From Streptomyces sp. NBC_01241 (GTDB taxonomy: Bacteria; Actinomycetota; Actinomycetes; Streptomycetales; Streptomycetaceae), in NCBI RefSeq assembly GCF_041435435.1, contig NZ_CP108494.1, positions 6,854,501 to 6,918,500 on the forward strand: a DNA stretch of 64,000 nt, in the 5' to 3' direction. The notes below the pieces were generated by a model. That model saw only the letters and a program-made list of their open reading frames with translations. It made no database searches and was not told the origin of the DNA. Positions 50,423-58,349 of the stretch are shown piece by piece. Each line of letters opens with the position of its first letter. Position 1 is the first letter of the stretch. Position numbers and translations under genes: made by a program.

Positions 50423-53118
50423 CGGTCGACCGCATTCTGGAACCGGCCGCCCCGCGCCCCCGGCAGCAGCGTGCCCGCCGCCGCGGCCGCCGTCACGGTC
50501 AGTGTGAGTACTCCGTACTGGGCCGGCGGAAGGTACGGCAGCGAGCCCGTAGTGGTAAGGGCGAACGCGAGGAGGGGGATCGCCGCGACCAGCGTGCCGA
50601 TCGTCAGGCCTGCCACCGTCACCAGACCCGTCTCCAGGACCCGCATCCGCAGCAGCTGGCCGCGCCCCGCGCCGACCAGCCGCAGCAGGCGGAATTCCGG
50701 GCGGCGGCCGACCGTGATCAGGGCCAGGGTGCTGACCACAGCGAGCAGCGCGAAGCCGCCGATCACTCCGACGCCGATGATGATCAGGGCGTCGTCCTGG
50801 TCCGAGGACGACGGGCTGATGCGGACGTCGTCGGCCGTCGCGGCACGGACCCGCACCCCTTCGTACGGCGCAAGCGCACGCCGCACGGCCGACGCGGCGT
50901 CGCCGTCCGTCGAGCGGACCAGGATCTGCTGGTCGCGCGGTGCCGAGACGTGCGCGGCCAGCGTCTCGCGGGGCAGCATGAACTCGCCCAGCCCCAGGGA
51001 CCGTTCGTAGAGGGCCACCACCCGCAGCCGGACCTGCGTACCGTCCCCGAGGCGCAGCCGCACCGTGTCGCCGACACCGGCGCCGAGGTCGTCGGCCCGG
51101 TCCTTGCCGACCGCGACCGTGCCCCGGCCGGTGAGGTCGGCCGGATCGCCCGCCGTCACCCGGGGATCGAGGGTGCCGGACAGCTGGTCCGCCGTGACGC
51201 CCAGCACCGGAAAGCTGTCCAGCGCGGGGTCGCCGGCCTCCCGGTGGGAGAGGACGACGGTCGAGCGCAGCAGGCCCGTCGCGGCGGACACCCCGGGGGC
51301 CCGGCGGACGGCCTCGGCCGCGTCCGAAGGGATGCCGGCGGCGGGGCCGGTCACCACCAGGTCCGCCCGCAGGGCGTCCGCGGCCTGCCGGCCGGCGGCC
51401 CGTTCCAGCGTGGTGCCCGCCGCCAGTTGCACGCAGACGAACGCGACGACCAGCACGATCGGGGTGATCGCCGCACCGAGCCGCCGATGGTGCGCGGTGG
51501 CGGACCTGGCGGCCAGGAAGCCGGAGACCCCGCCCAAACGCCGTACCGGCGTACCGAGTACCCGCACCGCCACCCGGGCGATCCACGGGCCGAGCAGCGC
51601 CACCGCGATGATCAGCGAGGTCGCCGCACCCGAGGCGGCCACCGCGGCGGCCTGTCCGCCCTGCGCCGTAGCCGCGCCCGCCGAACCGGCACCCGCCACG
51701 GCCAGCACCACTCCAAAGACCGTACGCACCCGCCCCGGCTCGTCCGACTCCGGCGCCCGTGCCGCGCTCAGGGCGGCGGCGGGCCGCAGCCGGGTGATGG
51801 ACCTGGCGGCGAGCATCGACACCGGACGCGCCGCGAGCGCGACGAGCACCGCGGCCGTGGCCCCCGCGGCGAACGGCAGCCACACCGGCACGGGCAGCGG
51901 CAGCGGGTCCGTGGTCAGCAGCGACCGCATCAGCAGACCCAGCGGTACGCCACCGATTCCGCCCAGCACCGCCGCGACGCCGGTCACCCGGCTCACCTCA
52001 CGTCCGACGGCCGACCTGAGCTGCCGGGGCGTCGCCCCGACCGCGCGCAGCAACGCCAGTTCGCCGGAGCGCTGGTGGACGGCCTGGGACAGGGTGGTCG
52101 CGATCACCAGGAGCGCCACCATGAGGACGGTCCCGGTGATGGAGGCGAGCAGGGGCAGCAGATCGCCGCGGGCGCCGAGCGCGCCGACGTACTCGGCCTG
52201 CCCGCGCTCCGAGCCGGTGAGGACCCGGATCCCGCGGTCGCCGTGCGCGCGGTCGGGCAGCGCCGCTGCCAGTGACGCCCGCAGCGTGCCGGCCGGGACG
52301 CCCTTCTCGGCGACGATGCCGATGGCGTCGACCGTGCCGGGGTGTCCGGCCAGGGCCGTCAGCCGCTGCTCGGTGAAGAAGACGGCGGGGGCGGCGCCCC
52401 GGTGCGCGGTGTCGGCGACGCCGCTCACGGTGTACACGCGGGGTGCCCCGTCGAACTGCAATGTCACATGGCTGCCGGGCTTGCTTCCGGCCGCTGCCGC
52501 CAGCGCGCGGTCGATGACCACCTCGGAGGACGTCCTCGGCGCGTGTCCGTCCGTCAGCCGGTACGGAGTGAGCACGGCGGACTCCCAGGACCGTCCGACA
52601 GCCGAAGCCGCGCCCGCCCCGCCGGGTGCGCCGGGCCCGGTGCTCCCGCCGCTCACGGTCACCGGCACCGAGTCGTCCGCGACCGCCTTCGCGACCCCGT
52701 CGGCGGCGGCCGCCTTCCGCACCACCGAGCGGTCGAGGCGGACCCGTTCGGACAGATACGTCGTGGCGGTCTTCGGCTCACTGCCCCACGGCTTCGCCGT
52801 GTACGTCACCTTCTGATCGGCCGCCACCACCGCGTCGGCCCCCGCATAGCGCTCCACCGGCGGCTGCGCCGGCAGCAGCGAACCCAGGACGAAGGCGAAC
52901 GCGCCGATCAGCGCGGCGGCGGCCGTCGTCGCCACGAACACCGCCGCCCACGCCCGGCGATGGGTCTTCAGCGAACGCCGGGCGAGGAACGCCGACGCCC
53001 GCCGCACCCCCTGCCGCACATCGGTGCGCGACCTACGCGTGCCCGTACCTGTACCCGTGCCTGTACCCGTGCGTGTGCCCGCAGCCGTACTCGTGGATGT
53101 ACCCGTACGCTCGCTCAT
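50416..53118 (-). CDS. FtsX/MacB-type ABC transporter permease
   Basis: The 900-residue permease has a basic N-terminal region with a Thr-Gly repeat (residues about 16-28, RTGTGTGTGTGT), a first membrane helix (about 58-80), a large extracytoplasmic domain, three helices (about 330-420), a further helix group in the middle (about 460-510), a second soluble domain and three C-terminal helices. This is the doubled FtsX/DUF214 layout of exporters for lipids, peptides or lipoproteins. Its ATPase is encoded just upstream with an ATGA overlap. Substrate unknown. The ATG at 53118 is the first codon of the open frame after the ATPase stop. Confidence 0.85.
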   Translation of the reverse strand: MSERTGTSTSTAAGTRTGTGTGTGTGTRRSRTDVRQGVRRASAFLARRSLKTHRRAWAAVFVATTAAAALIGAFAFVLGSLLPAQPPVERYAGADAVVAADQKVTYTAKPWGSEPKTATTYLSERVRLDRSVVRKAAAADGVAKAVADDSVPVTVSGGSTGPGAPGGAGAASAVGRSWESAVLTPYRLTDGHAPRTSSEVVIDRALAAAAGSKPGSHVTLQFDGAPRVYTVSGVADTAHRGAAPAVFFTEQRLTALAGHPGTVDAIGIVAEKGVPAGTLRASLAAALPDRAHGDRGIRVLTGSERGQAEYVGALGARGDLLPLLASITGTVLMVALLVIATTLSQAVHQRSGELALLRAVGATPRQLRSAVGREVSRVTGVAAVLGGIGGVPLGLLMRSLLTTDPLPLPVPVWLPFAAGATAAVLVALAARPVSMLAARSITRLRPAAALSAARAPESDEPGRVRTVFGVVLAVAGAGSAGAATAQGGQAAAVAASGAATSLIIAVALLGPWIARVAVRVLGTPVRRLGGVSGFLAARSATAHHRRLGAAITPIVLVVAFVCVQLAAGTTLERAAGRQAADALRADLVVTGPAAGIPSDAAEAVRRAPGVSAATGLLRSTVVLSHREAGDPALDSFPVLGVTADQLSGTLDPRVTAGDPADLTGRGTVAVGKDRADDLGAGVGDTVRLRLGDGTQVRLRVVALYERSLGLGEFMLPRETLAAHVSAPRDQQILVRSTDGDAASAVRRALAPYEGVRVRAATADDVRISPSSSDQDDALIIIGVGVIGGFALLAVVSTLALITVGRRPEFRLLRLVGAGRGQLLRMRVLETGLVTVAGLTIGTLVAAIPLLAFALTTTGSLPYLPPAQYGVLTLTVTAAAAAGTLLPGARGGRFQNAVDRQ
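53033..53108. repeat. Short tandem repeat coding the Thr-Gly stretch of the permease N-terminus
   Basis: A 12-base unit (like cctgtacccgtg) recurs several times with small changes. It encodes alternating Thr and Gly, in frame, at residues about 5-28. Twelve bases is a multiple of three, so copy-number change would alter the length of the N-terminus without breaking the frame. Confidence 0.6.
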
Positions 53119-53855
53119 CGCAGTCGGCCGCCGTCCATCGTCAGCACGGCGTCCGCCCAGCTCGCCGCCACCGGATCATGGGTGACCATGACGACCGTAC
53201 GGCCGTCGATCCGTACCGCGTCCCGCAGCAGACCGAGCACCAGCGTCGCCGACTCCGGGTCCAGGGACGCCGTCGGCTCGTCCGCGAAGATCACATCGGG
53301 CTCGGTCACCAGCGCCCGCGCCACCGCGACCCGCTGCTGCTGGCCGCCCGAGAGCGTCGCGGGGTCCTGCGCGCCGCGTCCCGCCAGGCCGACCCGGGCC
53401 AGCAGGTCCCGGCCGCGGGCCAGCACCCGCTCGGCCGCCGGATCGGCGCCCGCCAGTACCAGCGGCAGCACGACGTTCTCCTCGATGTTCAGCGAAGGCA
53501 CCAGATTCAGGGCGTGCGACTGGAAGACGAAACCGATGCGGTCCCGGCGCAGCCGGGTCAGCGCGGCCTCGGACAGCGCGCCGAGATCCGTGCCCCCGAC
53601 CCGTACCGTCCCCGATGTCGGACGGTCCAGGCCCGCCGCGCACTGCAGGAACGTGCTCTTCCCCGATCCCGAGGGGCCCACCACCGCGGTGAAGCTTCCG
53701 GCCTGGACCGCGCAGCTCACCGCGTCGAGCGCGACCGTCTCCCGGTCGCCGCGGCGCCCGTAACGTCGGCTCACCGACTCCAGACTCAGTGCGGTCGCCC
53801 GCATCGCCGTGATCGTGTCCACCGTCGACTCCACCCGTTCCCTGTCCAGCTTCAT
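53115..53855 (-). CDS. ABC transporter ATP-binding protein (MacB/LolD type)
   Basis: The 246-residue ATPase has Walker A GPSGSGKSTFLQ, Q-loop FQSHALNL, signature LSGGQQQRVAVARAL, Walker B VIFADEPTASLD and the H-loop VTHD. It powers the permease encoded next. The ATG at 53855 follows GAAGGGAC at good spacing; an in-frame ATG at 53804 would remove a short N-terminal extension and is possible. The pair faces a two-component system that starts at about 54012, typical for exporters regulated by their own sensor kinase. Confidence 0.92.
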   Translation of the reverse strand: MKLDRERVESTVDTITAMRATALSLESVSRRYGRRGDRETVALDAVSCAVQAGSFTAVVGPSGSGKSTFLQCAAGLDRPTSGTVRVGGTDLGALSEAALTRLRRDRIGFVFQSHALNLVPSLNIEENVVLPLVLAGADPAAERVLARGRDLLARVGLAGRGAQDPATLSGGQQQRVAVARALVTEPDVIFADEPTASLDPESATLVLGLLRDAVRIDGRTVVMVTHDPVAASWADAVLTMDGGRLR

Positions 53856-54011
53856 GCTCGGCCTCGTCCCTTCTGACCTGGGTAAACGCTATGAGCGAGG
53901 GGGTGGCCGGACGAGAGTGCGCGCTCCCGGACCGGGGGTGTAGCCGGCTCCACCAGGACCCGGGGGAGGTCTCCACTCCGGCGGCGGGTGAACCCCCGTA
54001 ACGTGATGCGC

Positions 54012-55241
54012 ATGAGCATCACTCCCGCCCCGCTGACGGTCGCCATCCGGCGTTCGTGGGACGCCTCGCGCTATCTGTTCGTCGGCGTCGGGATGGGGCT
54101 GATCGCGTATCTGGGCACCTTCCTGGTGGTGGCGGTCCTGATGTTCGCCGTCGTGGTCGTCGGGCTGCCCGCACTGCCCGAGGCCGCCAAAGTGCTGCGC
54201 CGCTTCGCGGAGTTCGAGCGGCGCAGGGCGGCCGCGCGGCTCGGCGTCCCGTTCACGCCGACGCCGTATCCGCCGCTGGACGGTGGTGAACTCTCCGAGC
54301 GGGTACGGCGCGTCCTCACCGATCCGACGGTCTGGCGCGACGCGCTCTGGCTGCCGCTCCAGGCGCTCATGGGCAACGTCCTCGGCTACTTCGCGATGGT
54401 GCTGTGGCCGGTCGGCCTCCTCGTCGACGGGGTCGTCCTGCCCGTCGTGCACCTGCTGGACAGACGCAGCACCGACGAGTACGGGACGCCGCAGCCCGTG
54501 CGACAAGGACTCATGCTGCGGTGGCATCCCGTCCTCGCCGATCTGTCGGCGAGCTGGACCCGTTCCCTGCTCACCGTCTCGCCGTCCACCGCGCTCGCCG
54601 AGCGGATCGCCCAGCTGACCGAGAGCCGGGCCGGAGCGGTCGAGGCGCACGGCGCCGAACTGCGGCGGATCGAACGGGATCTGCACGACGGCGCCCAGGC
54701 CAGGATCGTCGCGCTGTCCATGCGGATCGGCCTCGCCAAACAGCTCCTGGACCGTGACCCGGCCGCCGCGCGCATCCGCCTCGACGAGGCGCAGGACGGT
54801 GCGGAGGCGGCCCTCGCGGAACTGCGGCACGTGGTGCGCGGCATCCATCCGCCCGTCCTGACGGACCGCGGGCTGGCCGGAGCGGTACGGGCGTTGGCCG
54901 CCGATGTCAGCGTGCCCGTCGCCGCGGAGCTCGACGGCGTGGAGGACGGGCGCCGGCTGCCGGCCGCGATCGAGGCCGCCGCCTACTTCGTGATCGCCGA
55001 GGCCCTCACCAACATCAGCAAACACAGCGGCGCGACTGCCGCGAGGATAGGCATCGACCGCGGCCCCGGCATCCTGCGGGTGGTCATCGGCGACAATGGG
55101 CACGGCGGTGCGGACGAACGCGCCGGGAGCGGACTGGTCGGAATCAGGCGGCGGATCGCCGCCCTCGACGGCACCACCCGCATGAGCAGCCCCACCGGGG
55201 GGCCGACGGAAATCGAAGTGGAGCTGCCGTGCGGATCGTGA
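54012..55241 (+). CDS. Sensor histidine kinase (HisKA_3, NarL-type partner)
   Basis: The product is about 409 residues. A hydrophobic N-terminal part has two or more membrane helices (about 22-47 and 115-145). The phosphoacceptor box is RIERDLHDGAQARIVALSMR (H near 225), followed by the HATPase_c domain with AEALTNISKHSG and GSGLVGIRRRIAALDG. It phosphorylates the response regulator encoded just downstream. The start is uncertain: ATG at 54012 or 54006, or GTG at 54003 or 53988, all weakly supported. It diverges from the ABC exporter genes, which it may control. Confidence 0.88.
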   Translation: MSITPAPLTVAIRRSWDASRYLFVGVGMGLIAYLGTFLVVAVLMFAVVVVGLPALPEAAKVLRRFAEFERRRAAARLGVPFTPTPYPPLDGGELSERVRRVLTDPTVWRDALWLPLQALMGNVLGYFAMVLWPVGLLVDGVVLPVVHLLDRRSTDEYGTPQPVRQGLMLRWHPVLADLSASWTRSLLTVSPSTALAERIAQLTESRAGAVEAHGAELRRIERDLHDGAQARIVALSMRIGLAKQLLDRDPAAARIRLDEAQDGAEAALAELRHVVRGIHPPVLTDRGLAGAVRALAADVSVPVAAELDGVEDGRRLPAAIEAAAYFVIAEALTNISKHSGATAARIGIDRGPGILRVVIGDNGHGGADERAGSGLVGIRRRIAALDGTTRMSSPTGGPTEIEVELPCGS

Positions 55242-55888
55242 TCGCCGAGGACAACGCTTTGCTGAGGGAGGGGCTCATCCTGCTCCTCACCGGCTCGGGC
55301 CACGAGGTGGTGGCCGACGCGGCGGCCGGTCCCGAGGTGCTCCCCGCGCTGCTCGAACACCGCCCGGACGCCGCCGTGCTCGACGTACGGCTCCCGCCCA
55401 CCTTCCGCGACGAGGGGCTGCGCGCCGCACTCGCCGCCCGCGCGGAGATGCCCGACCTGCCGATCCTGGTCCTCTCGCAGTACGTCGAGGAGACGTACGC
55501 CGCTGAGCTGCTCGCCCGGGGCGCCGAGGGCATCGGCTACCTGCTGAAGGACCGGGTGGGCCGGGTCGAGCAGTTCCTCCAGGCGCTTGAGCGGGTGGCG
55601 GCCGGCGGCACGGCGCTCGACCCCGAGGTCGTGACCCAGCTGCTGACCCGCAAGTCGTCGGCCGAACCCCTGCGGAGCCTCACTCCGCGCGAGCGGGAAG
55701 TCCTGGAGCAGATGGCACAGGGCAAGGCGAACGCCACCATCGCCGCCGAACTGGTGGTGACGGAACGGGCCGTGAGCAAGCACATCGGCTCGATCTTCGC
55801 CAAGCTCGGCCTCGAACCGGACGACGGCACCGTCCACCGCCGGGTCCTCGCCGTGCTGGCGTACCTGGAGGGCAACGGGACGCGCTGA
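55229..55888 (+). CDS. NarL/LuxR-type response regulator
   Basis: The 219-residue regulator has a receiver with acidic pair E7-D8, phosphoacceptor D52 (LDVRLPP) and a conserved lysine in GYLLKD, so unlike WhiI it has a complete pocket. The C-terminal helix-turn-helix (LTPREREVLEQMAQGKANATIAAELVVTERAVSKH, quoted in part) binds DNA. The GTG at 55229 overlaps the kinase stop by 13 bases. The likely target is the divergent ABC exporter operon, but no binding site was found by eye. Confidence 0.92.
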   Translation: MRIVIAEDNALLREGLILLLTGSGHEVVADAAAGPEVLPALLEHRPDAAVLDVRLPPTFRDEGLRAALAARAEMPDLPILVLSQYVEETYAAELLARGAEGIGYLLKDRVGRVEQFLQALERVAAGGTALDPEVVTQLLTRKSSAEPLRSLTPREREVLEQMAQGKANATIAAELVVTERAVSKHIGSIFAKLGLEPDDGTVHRRVLAVLAYLEGNGTR

Positions 55889-55902
55889 GCGCTCGTCGGC
55901 GC

Positions 55903-56289
55903 CTACGCGGGCTGGAGCAGATCCCAGCGGTTGCCGTACAGGTCCTCGAAGACCGCGACCGAGCCGTAGACCTCGTGCCGGGGCTCCTCCAGGAACCGCA
56001 CCCCGGCCGCCAGCATGCGCGCGTGGTCACCCGCGAAGTCCTCGGTATGCAGGAAGAAGCCGACCCGCCCACCGGTCTGCGCCCCGACGCTCGCCCCCTG
56101 CTCCTCGTCCTTGGCGCGGGCCAGCAGCAGCCCCGTACCCTGCGCATCACGCGGACGCACCACCACCCAGCGCGAGCCGTCGCCGCGGTCGGTGTCCTCC
56201 ACCAGCTCGAAGCCGAGGGCGTCGGTGTAGAAGGAGACGGCTTCGTCGTAGTCGCGGACGACCAGGGTGACCAGGGCGATGTGCGGCAT
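55903..56289 (-). CDS. VOC-superfamily (glyoxalase-like) protein
   Basis: The 128-residue protein has the paired beta-alpha-beta-beta-beta pattern: HIALVTLVVRDYDEAVSFYTDALGF, then VGFFLHTEDFAGDHARMLAAGVRF and FEDLYGNRWDLLQ. Possible metal ligands are His, Glu and Glu at the usual places. Function may be resistance or isomerase-type, or small-molecule binding. The ATG at 56289 lies 160 bases from the divergent kinase gene start. It is convergent with the response regulator gene. Confidence 0.85.
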   Translation of the reverse strand: MPHIALVTLVVRDYDEAVSFYTDALGFELVEDTDRGDGSRWVVVRPRDAQGTGLLLARAKDEEQGASVGAQTGGRVGFFLHTEDFAGDHARMLAAGVRFLEEPRHEVYGSVAVFEDLYGNRWDLLQPA

Positions 56290-56448
56290 GAGGCTCCTCG
56301 GACGGGGGCGGGCAAGGGTGTCGCGAGCCCATTCGTTATACGTAACACTACCCGCCCCTGCGGGCGCCGCGTCGACCGCACCCGCCATGACAGCCACCAT
56401 GACACCCGCCGTGACACTCGTCCGGCGCGCGGCAGGACAATGCCCCGC

Positions 56449-57084
56449 ATGGACATCAGTGACCTCACGGAGCCGAGGGCCCGCGCCCTGCGCCTCGCCG
56501 TCCCCGGCCACCGCCGCATTCTCGGCATCGCGGGACCGCCCGGAGCCGGAAAGTCCACCCTGGCCGCACAGCTCGTCGACGCGCTCGACGGTCTCGCCGT
56601 CCTCGTCCCCATGGACGGCTTCCACCTCGCCCAGGCCGAGTTGGAACGGCTCCGCCGTGCCGGGCGCAAGGGCGCCCCCGACACCTTCGACGCCGCCGGG
56701 TACACGGCCCTGCTCCGGCGCCTGCGCCACCCGGAACCGGAAACCACCGTGTACGCCCCCGCCTTCGACCGTGCCCTGGAGGAGCCGATCGCCGGGGCCG
56801 TCCCCGTACCCCCGGATGTCCCGCTCGTCGTCACCGAGGGCAATTACCTCCTGCACGACGAAGGGGACTGGGCGCCCGTGCGCGGGCTGCTGGACGAGGC
56901 GTGGTTCCTGGATCTCGAACCAGCCCTGCGGGTACGGCGGCTCGTCGACCGGCATGTGCGCTTCGGCAGGCCGCGGCCGTACGCGGAGCGTTGGGTGGCC
57001 GAGTCCGACGAACCCAACGCGCGCCTGGTCGAGCGGGGTCGTTCCCGCGCCGACCTCGTCGTACGACCGCACCCGGAAAACTGA
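56449..57084 (+). CDS. P-loop nucleoside/small-molecule kinase family protein
   Basis: The 211-residue kinase has Walker A GPPGAGKST near residue 30, the MDGFHLA motif near 55, and the RRLVDRHVRFGRP arginine-rich lid. This is the uridine kinase/pantothenate kinase-like group, often labelled nucleoside or fructose kinase in annotation. The true substrate is unknown. The ATG at 56449 is the first in-frame start before the conserved part, at the usual length. It is followed by a peptidase gene after 70 bases. Confidence 0.8.
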   Translation: MDISDLTEPRARALRLAVPGHRRILGIAGPPGAGKSTLAAQLVDALDGLAVLVPMDGFHLAQAELERLRRAGRKGAPDTFDAAGYTALLRRLRHPEPETTVYAPAFDRALEEPIAGAVPVPPDVPLVVTEGNYLLHDEGDWAPVRGLLDEAWFLDLEPALRVRRLVDRHVRFGRPRPYAERWVAESDEPNARLVERGRSRADLVVRPHPEN

Positions 57085-57154
57085 TTCCCGCTCGCGCGGA
57101 ACGGAGTGCACGGGCAGGATGCTGTATGCCGTGTCGCGTCGCCAGGAGGTCCGC

Positions 57155-58282
57155 ATGTCCAGCCCGAACCAGCCCGTACCGTTCACCGCCGACGACTACC
57201 GGGCCCGGATGGCGCGCGCCGCCGAAACCGCCGCCGAGGCCGGGCTCGCGGGCGTGCTGGTCGCCCCCGGACCGGACCTGGTGTACCTCACCGGCTACCA
57301 GCCCGTGAACACCGAACGCCTCACCGTCCTCGTCCTCACCGCCGGCCAGGACCCGGTCCTCGTCGTCCCGACCCTGGAGGCCCCGGACGCCGAGAAGGCC
57401 GTCGGCGCACCGGCCCTCACCCTGCGGGACTGGACCGACGGCAAGGACCCGTACGCCGTCACCGCCCCGCTGCTCGACGACCGGGGCCGCTTCGGGATCA
57501 GCGACAACGCGTGGGCGATGCATCTGCTCGCGCTGCAGCGGACGCTCCCGGGCACCTCGTACGTCTCCCTCACCGAGGCGCTGCCGATGCTGCGCGCCGT
57601 GAAGGACAGCCATGAACTGGACCGGCTCGCCGCGGCCGGGGCCGCCGCCGACGCCACGTATGAGGAGATCCTCAAGGTCCGCTTCTCCGGGCGCAAGGAG
57701 ACCGAGGTGGCCGCCGATCTGGCCAGGCTGCTCACGGAGTTCGGGCACTCCCAGGTCGACTTCACCGTCGTCGGCTCCGGTCCGAACGGCGCCAATCCGC
57801 ACCACGAGGCGGGCGACCGCACCATCGAGCGGGGCGACATGGTCGTGCTCGACTTCGGCGGCCTCAAGCACGGCTACGGCTCCGACACCTCCCGTACGGT
57901 CCATGTCGGCGAGCCCACCGCCGAGGAGCAGCGGGTCCACGACATCGTGCGCGTGGCGCAGGAGGCGGGCTGCGACGCGGTCCGGCCCGGCGTCGCCTGC
58001 CAGGAGATCGACCGGGCGGCCCGCGCCGTCATCACCGAGTTCGGTTACGGAGAGCGCTTCATCCACCGCACGGGCCACGGCATCGGCGTCACCACCCACG
58101 AACCGCCGTACATGATCGAGGGCGAGGAACAGCCGCTGGTGCCCGGGATGTGCTTCTCCGTGGAGCCGGGCATCTATCTGCCGGGCCGGTTCGGTGTCCG
58201 GATCGAGGACATCGTGACCGTGACCGAGGACGGCGGCCGTCGCCTCAACAGCACCGCGCGCGAACTGGCGATCGTCGAGTAG
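57155..58282 (+). CDS. Xaa-Pro peptidase (M24, PepP/PepQ-like)
   Basis: The 375-residue metallopeptidase has a creatinase N-domain (1-130) and the pita-bread catalytic domain with all five metal ligands: VVLDFGG, GSDTSRTV, HRTGHGIG, SVEPGIY and RIEDIV. It removes N-terminal residues preceding proline, or cleaves Xaa-Pro dipeptides. AGGAGGT at 57144-57150 fixes the ATG at 57155. The stop codon lies in the 8-base tandem repeat that begins at 58276. Confidence 0.92.
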   Translation: MSSPNQPVPFTADDYRARMARAAETAAEAGLAGVLVAPGPDLVYLTGYQPVNTERLTVLVLTAGQDPVLVVPTLEAPDAEKAVGAPALTLRDWTDGKDPYAVTAPLLDDRGRFGISDNAWAMHLLALQRTLPGTSYVSLTEALPMLRAVKDSHELDRLAAAGAAADATYEEILKVRFSGRKETEVAADLARLLTEFGHSQVDFTVVGSGPNGANPHHEAGDRTIERGDMVVLDFGGLKHGYGSDTSRTVHVGEPTAEEQRVHDIVRVAQEAGCDAVRPGVACQEIDRAARAVITEFGYGERFIHRTGHGIGVTTHEPPYMIEGEEQPLVPGMCFSVEPGIYLPGRFGVRIEDIVTVTEDGGRRLNSTARELAIVE

Positions 58283-58331
58283 CCGAGTAGCCGAGTAGCC
58301 GAGTAGCCGAGTAGCCGAGTAGCCGAGCAGC
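58276..58331. repeat. 8-base tandem repeat across the end of the M24 peptidase gene
   Basis: The 8-base unit cgagtagc is repeated six times exactly, with a seventh copy carrying one change. The peptidase stop (TAG, 58280-58282) is in the first unit, so copy-number change would not affect the product. On the other strand it follows the treZ stop at 58350. It does not form a stable hairpin. Confidence 0.9.
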
Positions 58332-58349
58332 CGGACGCGGCTTCGCGGA

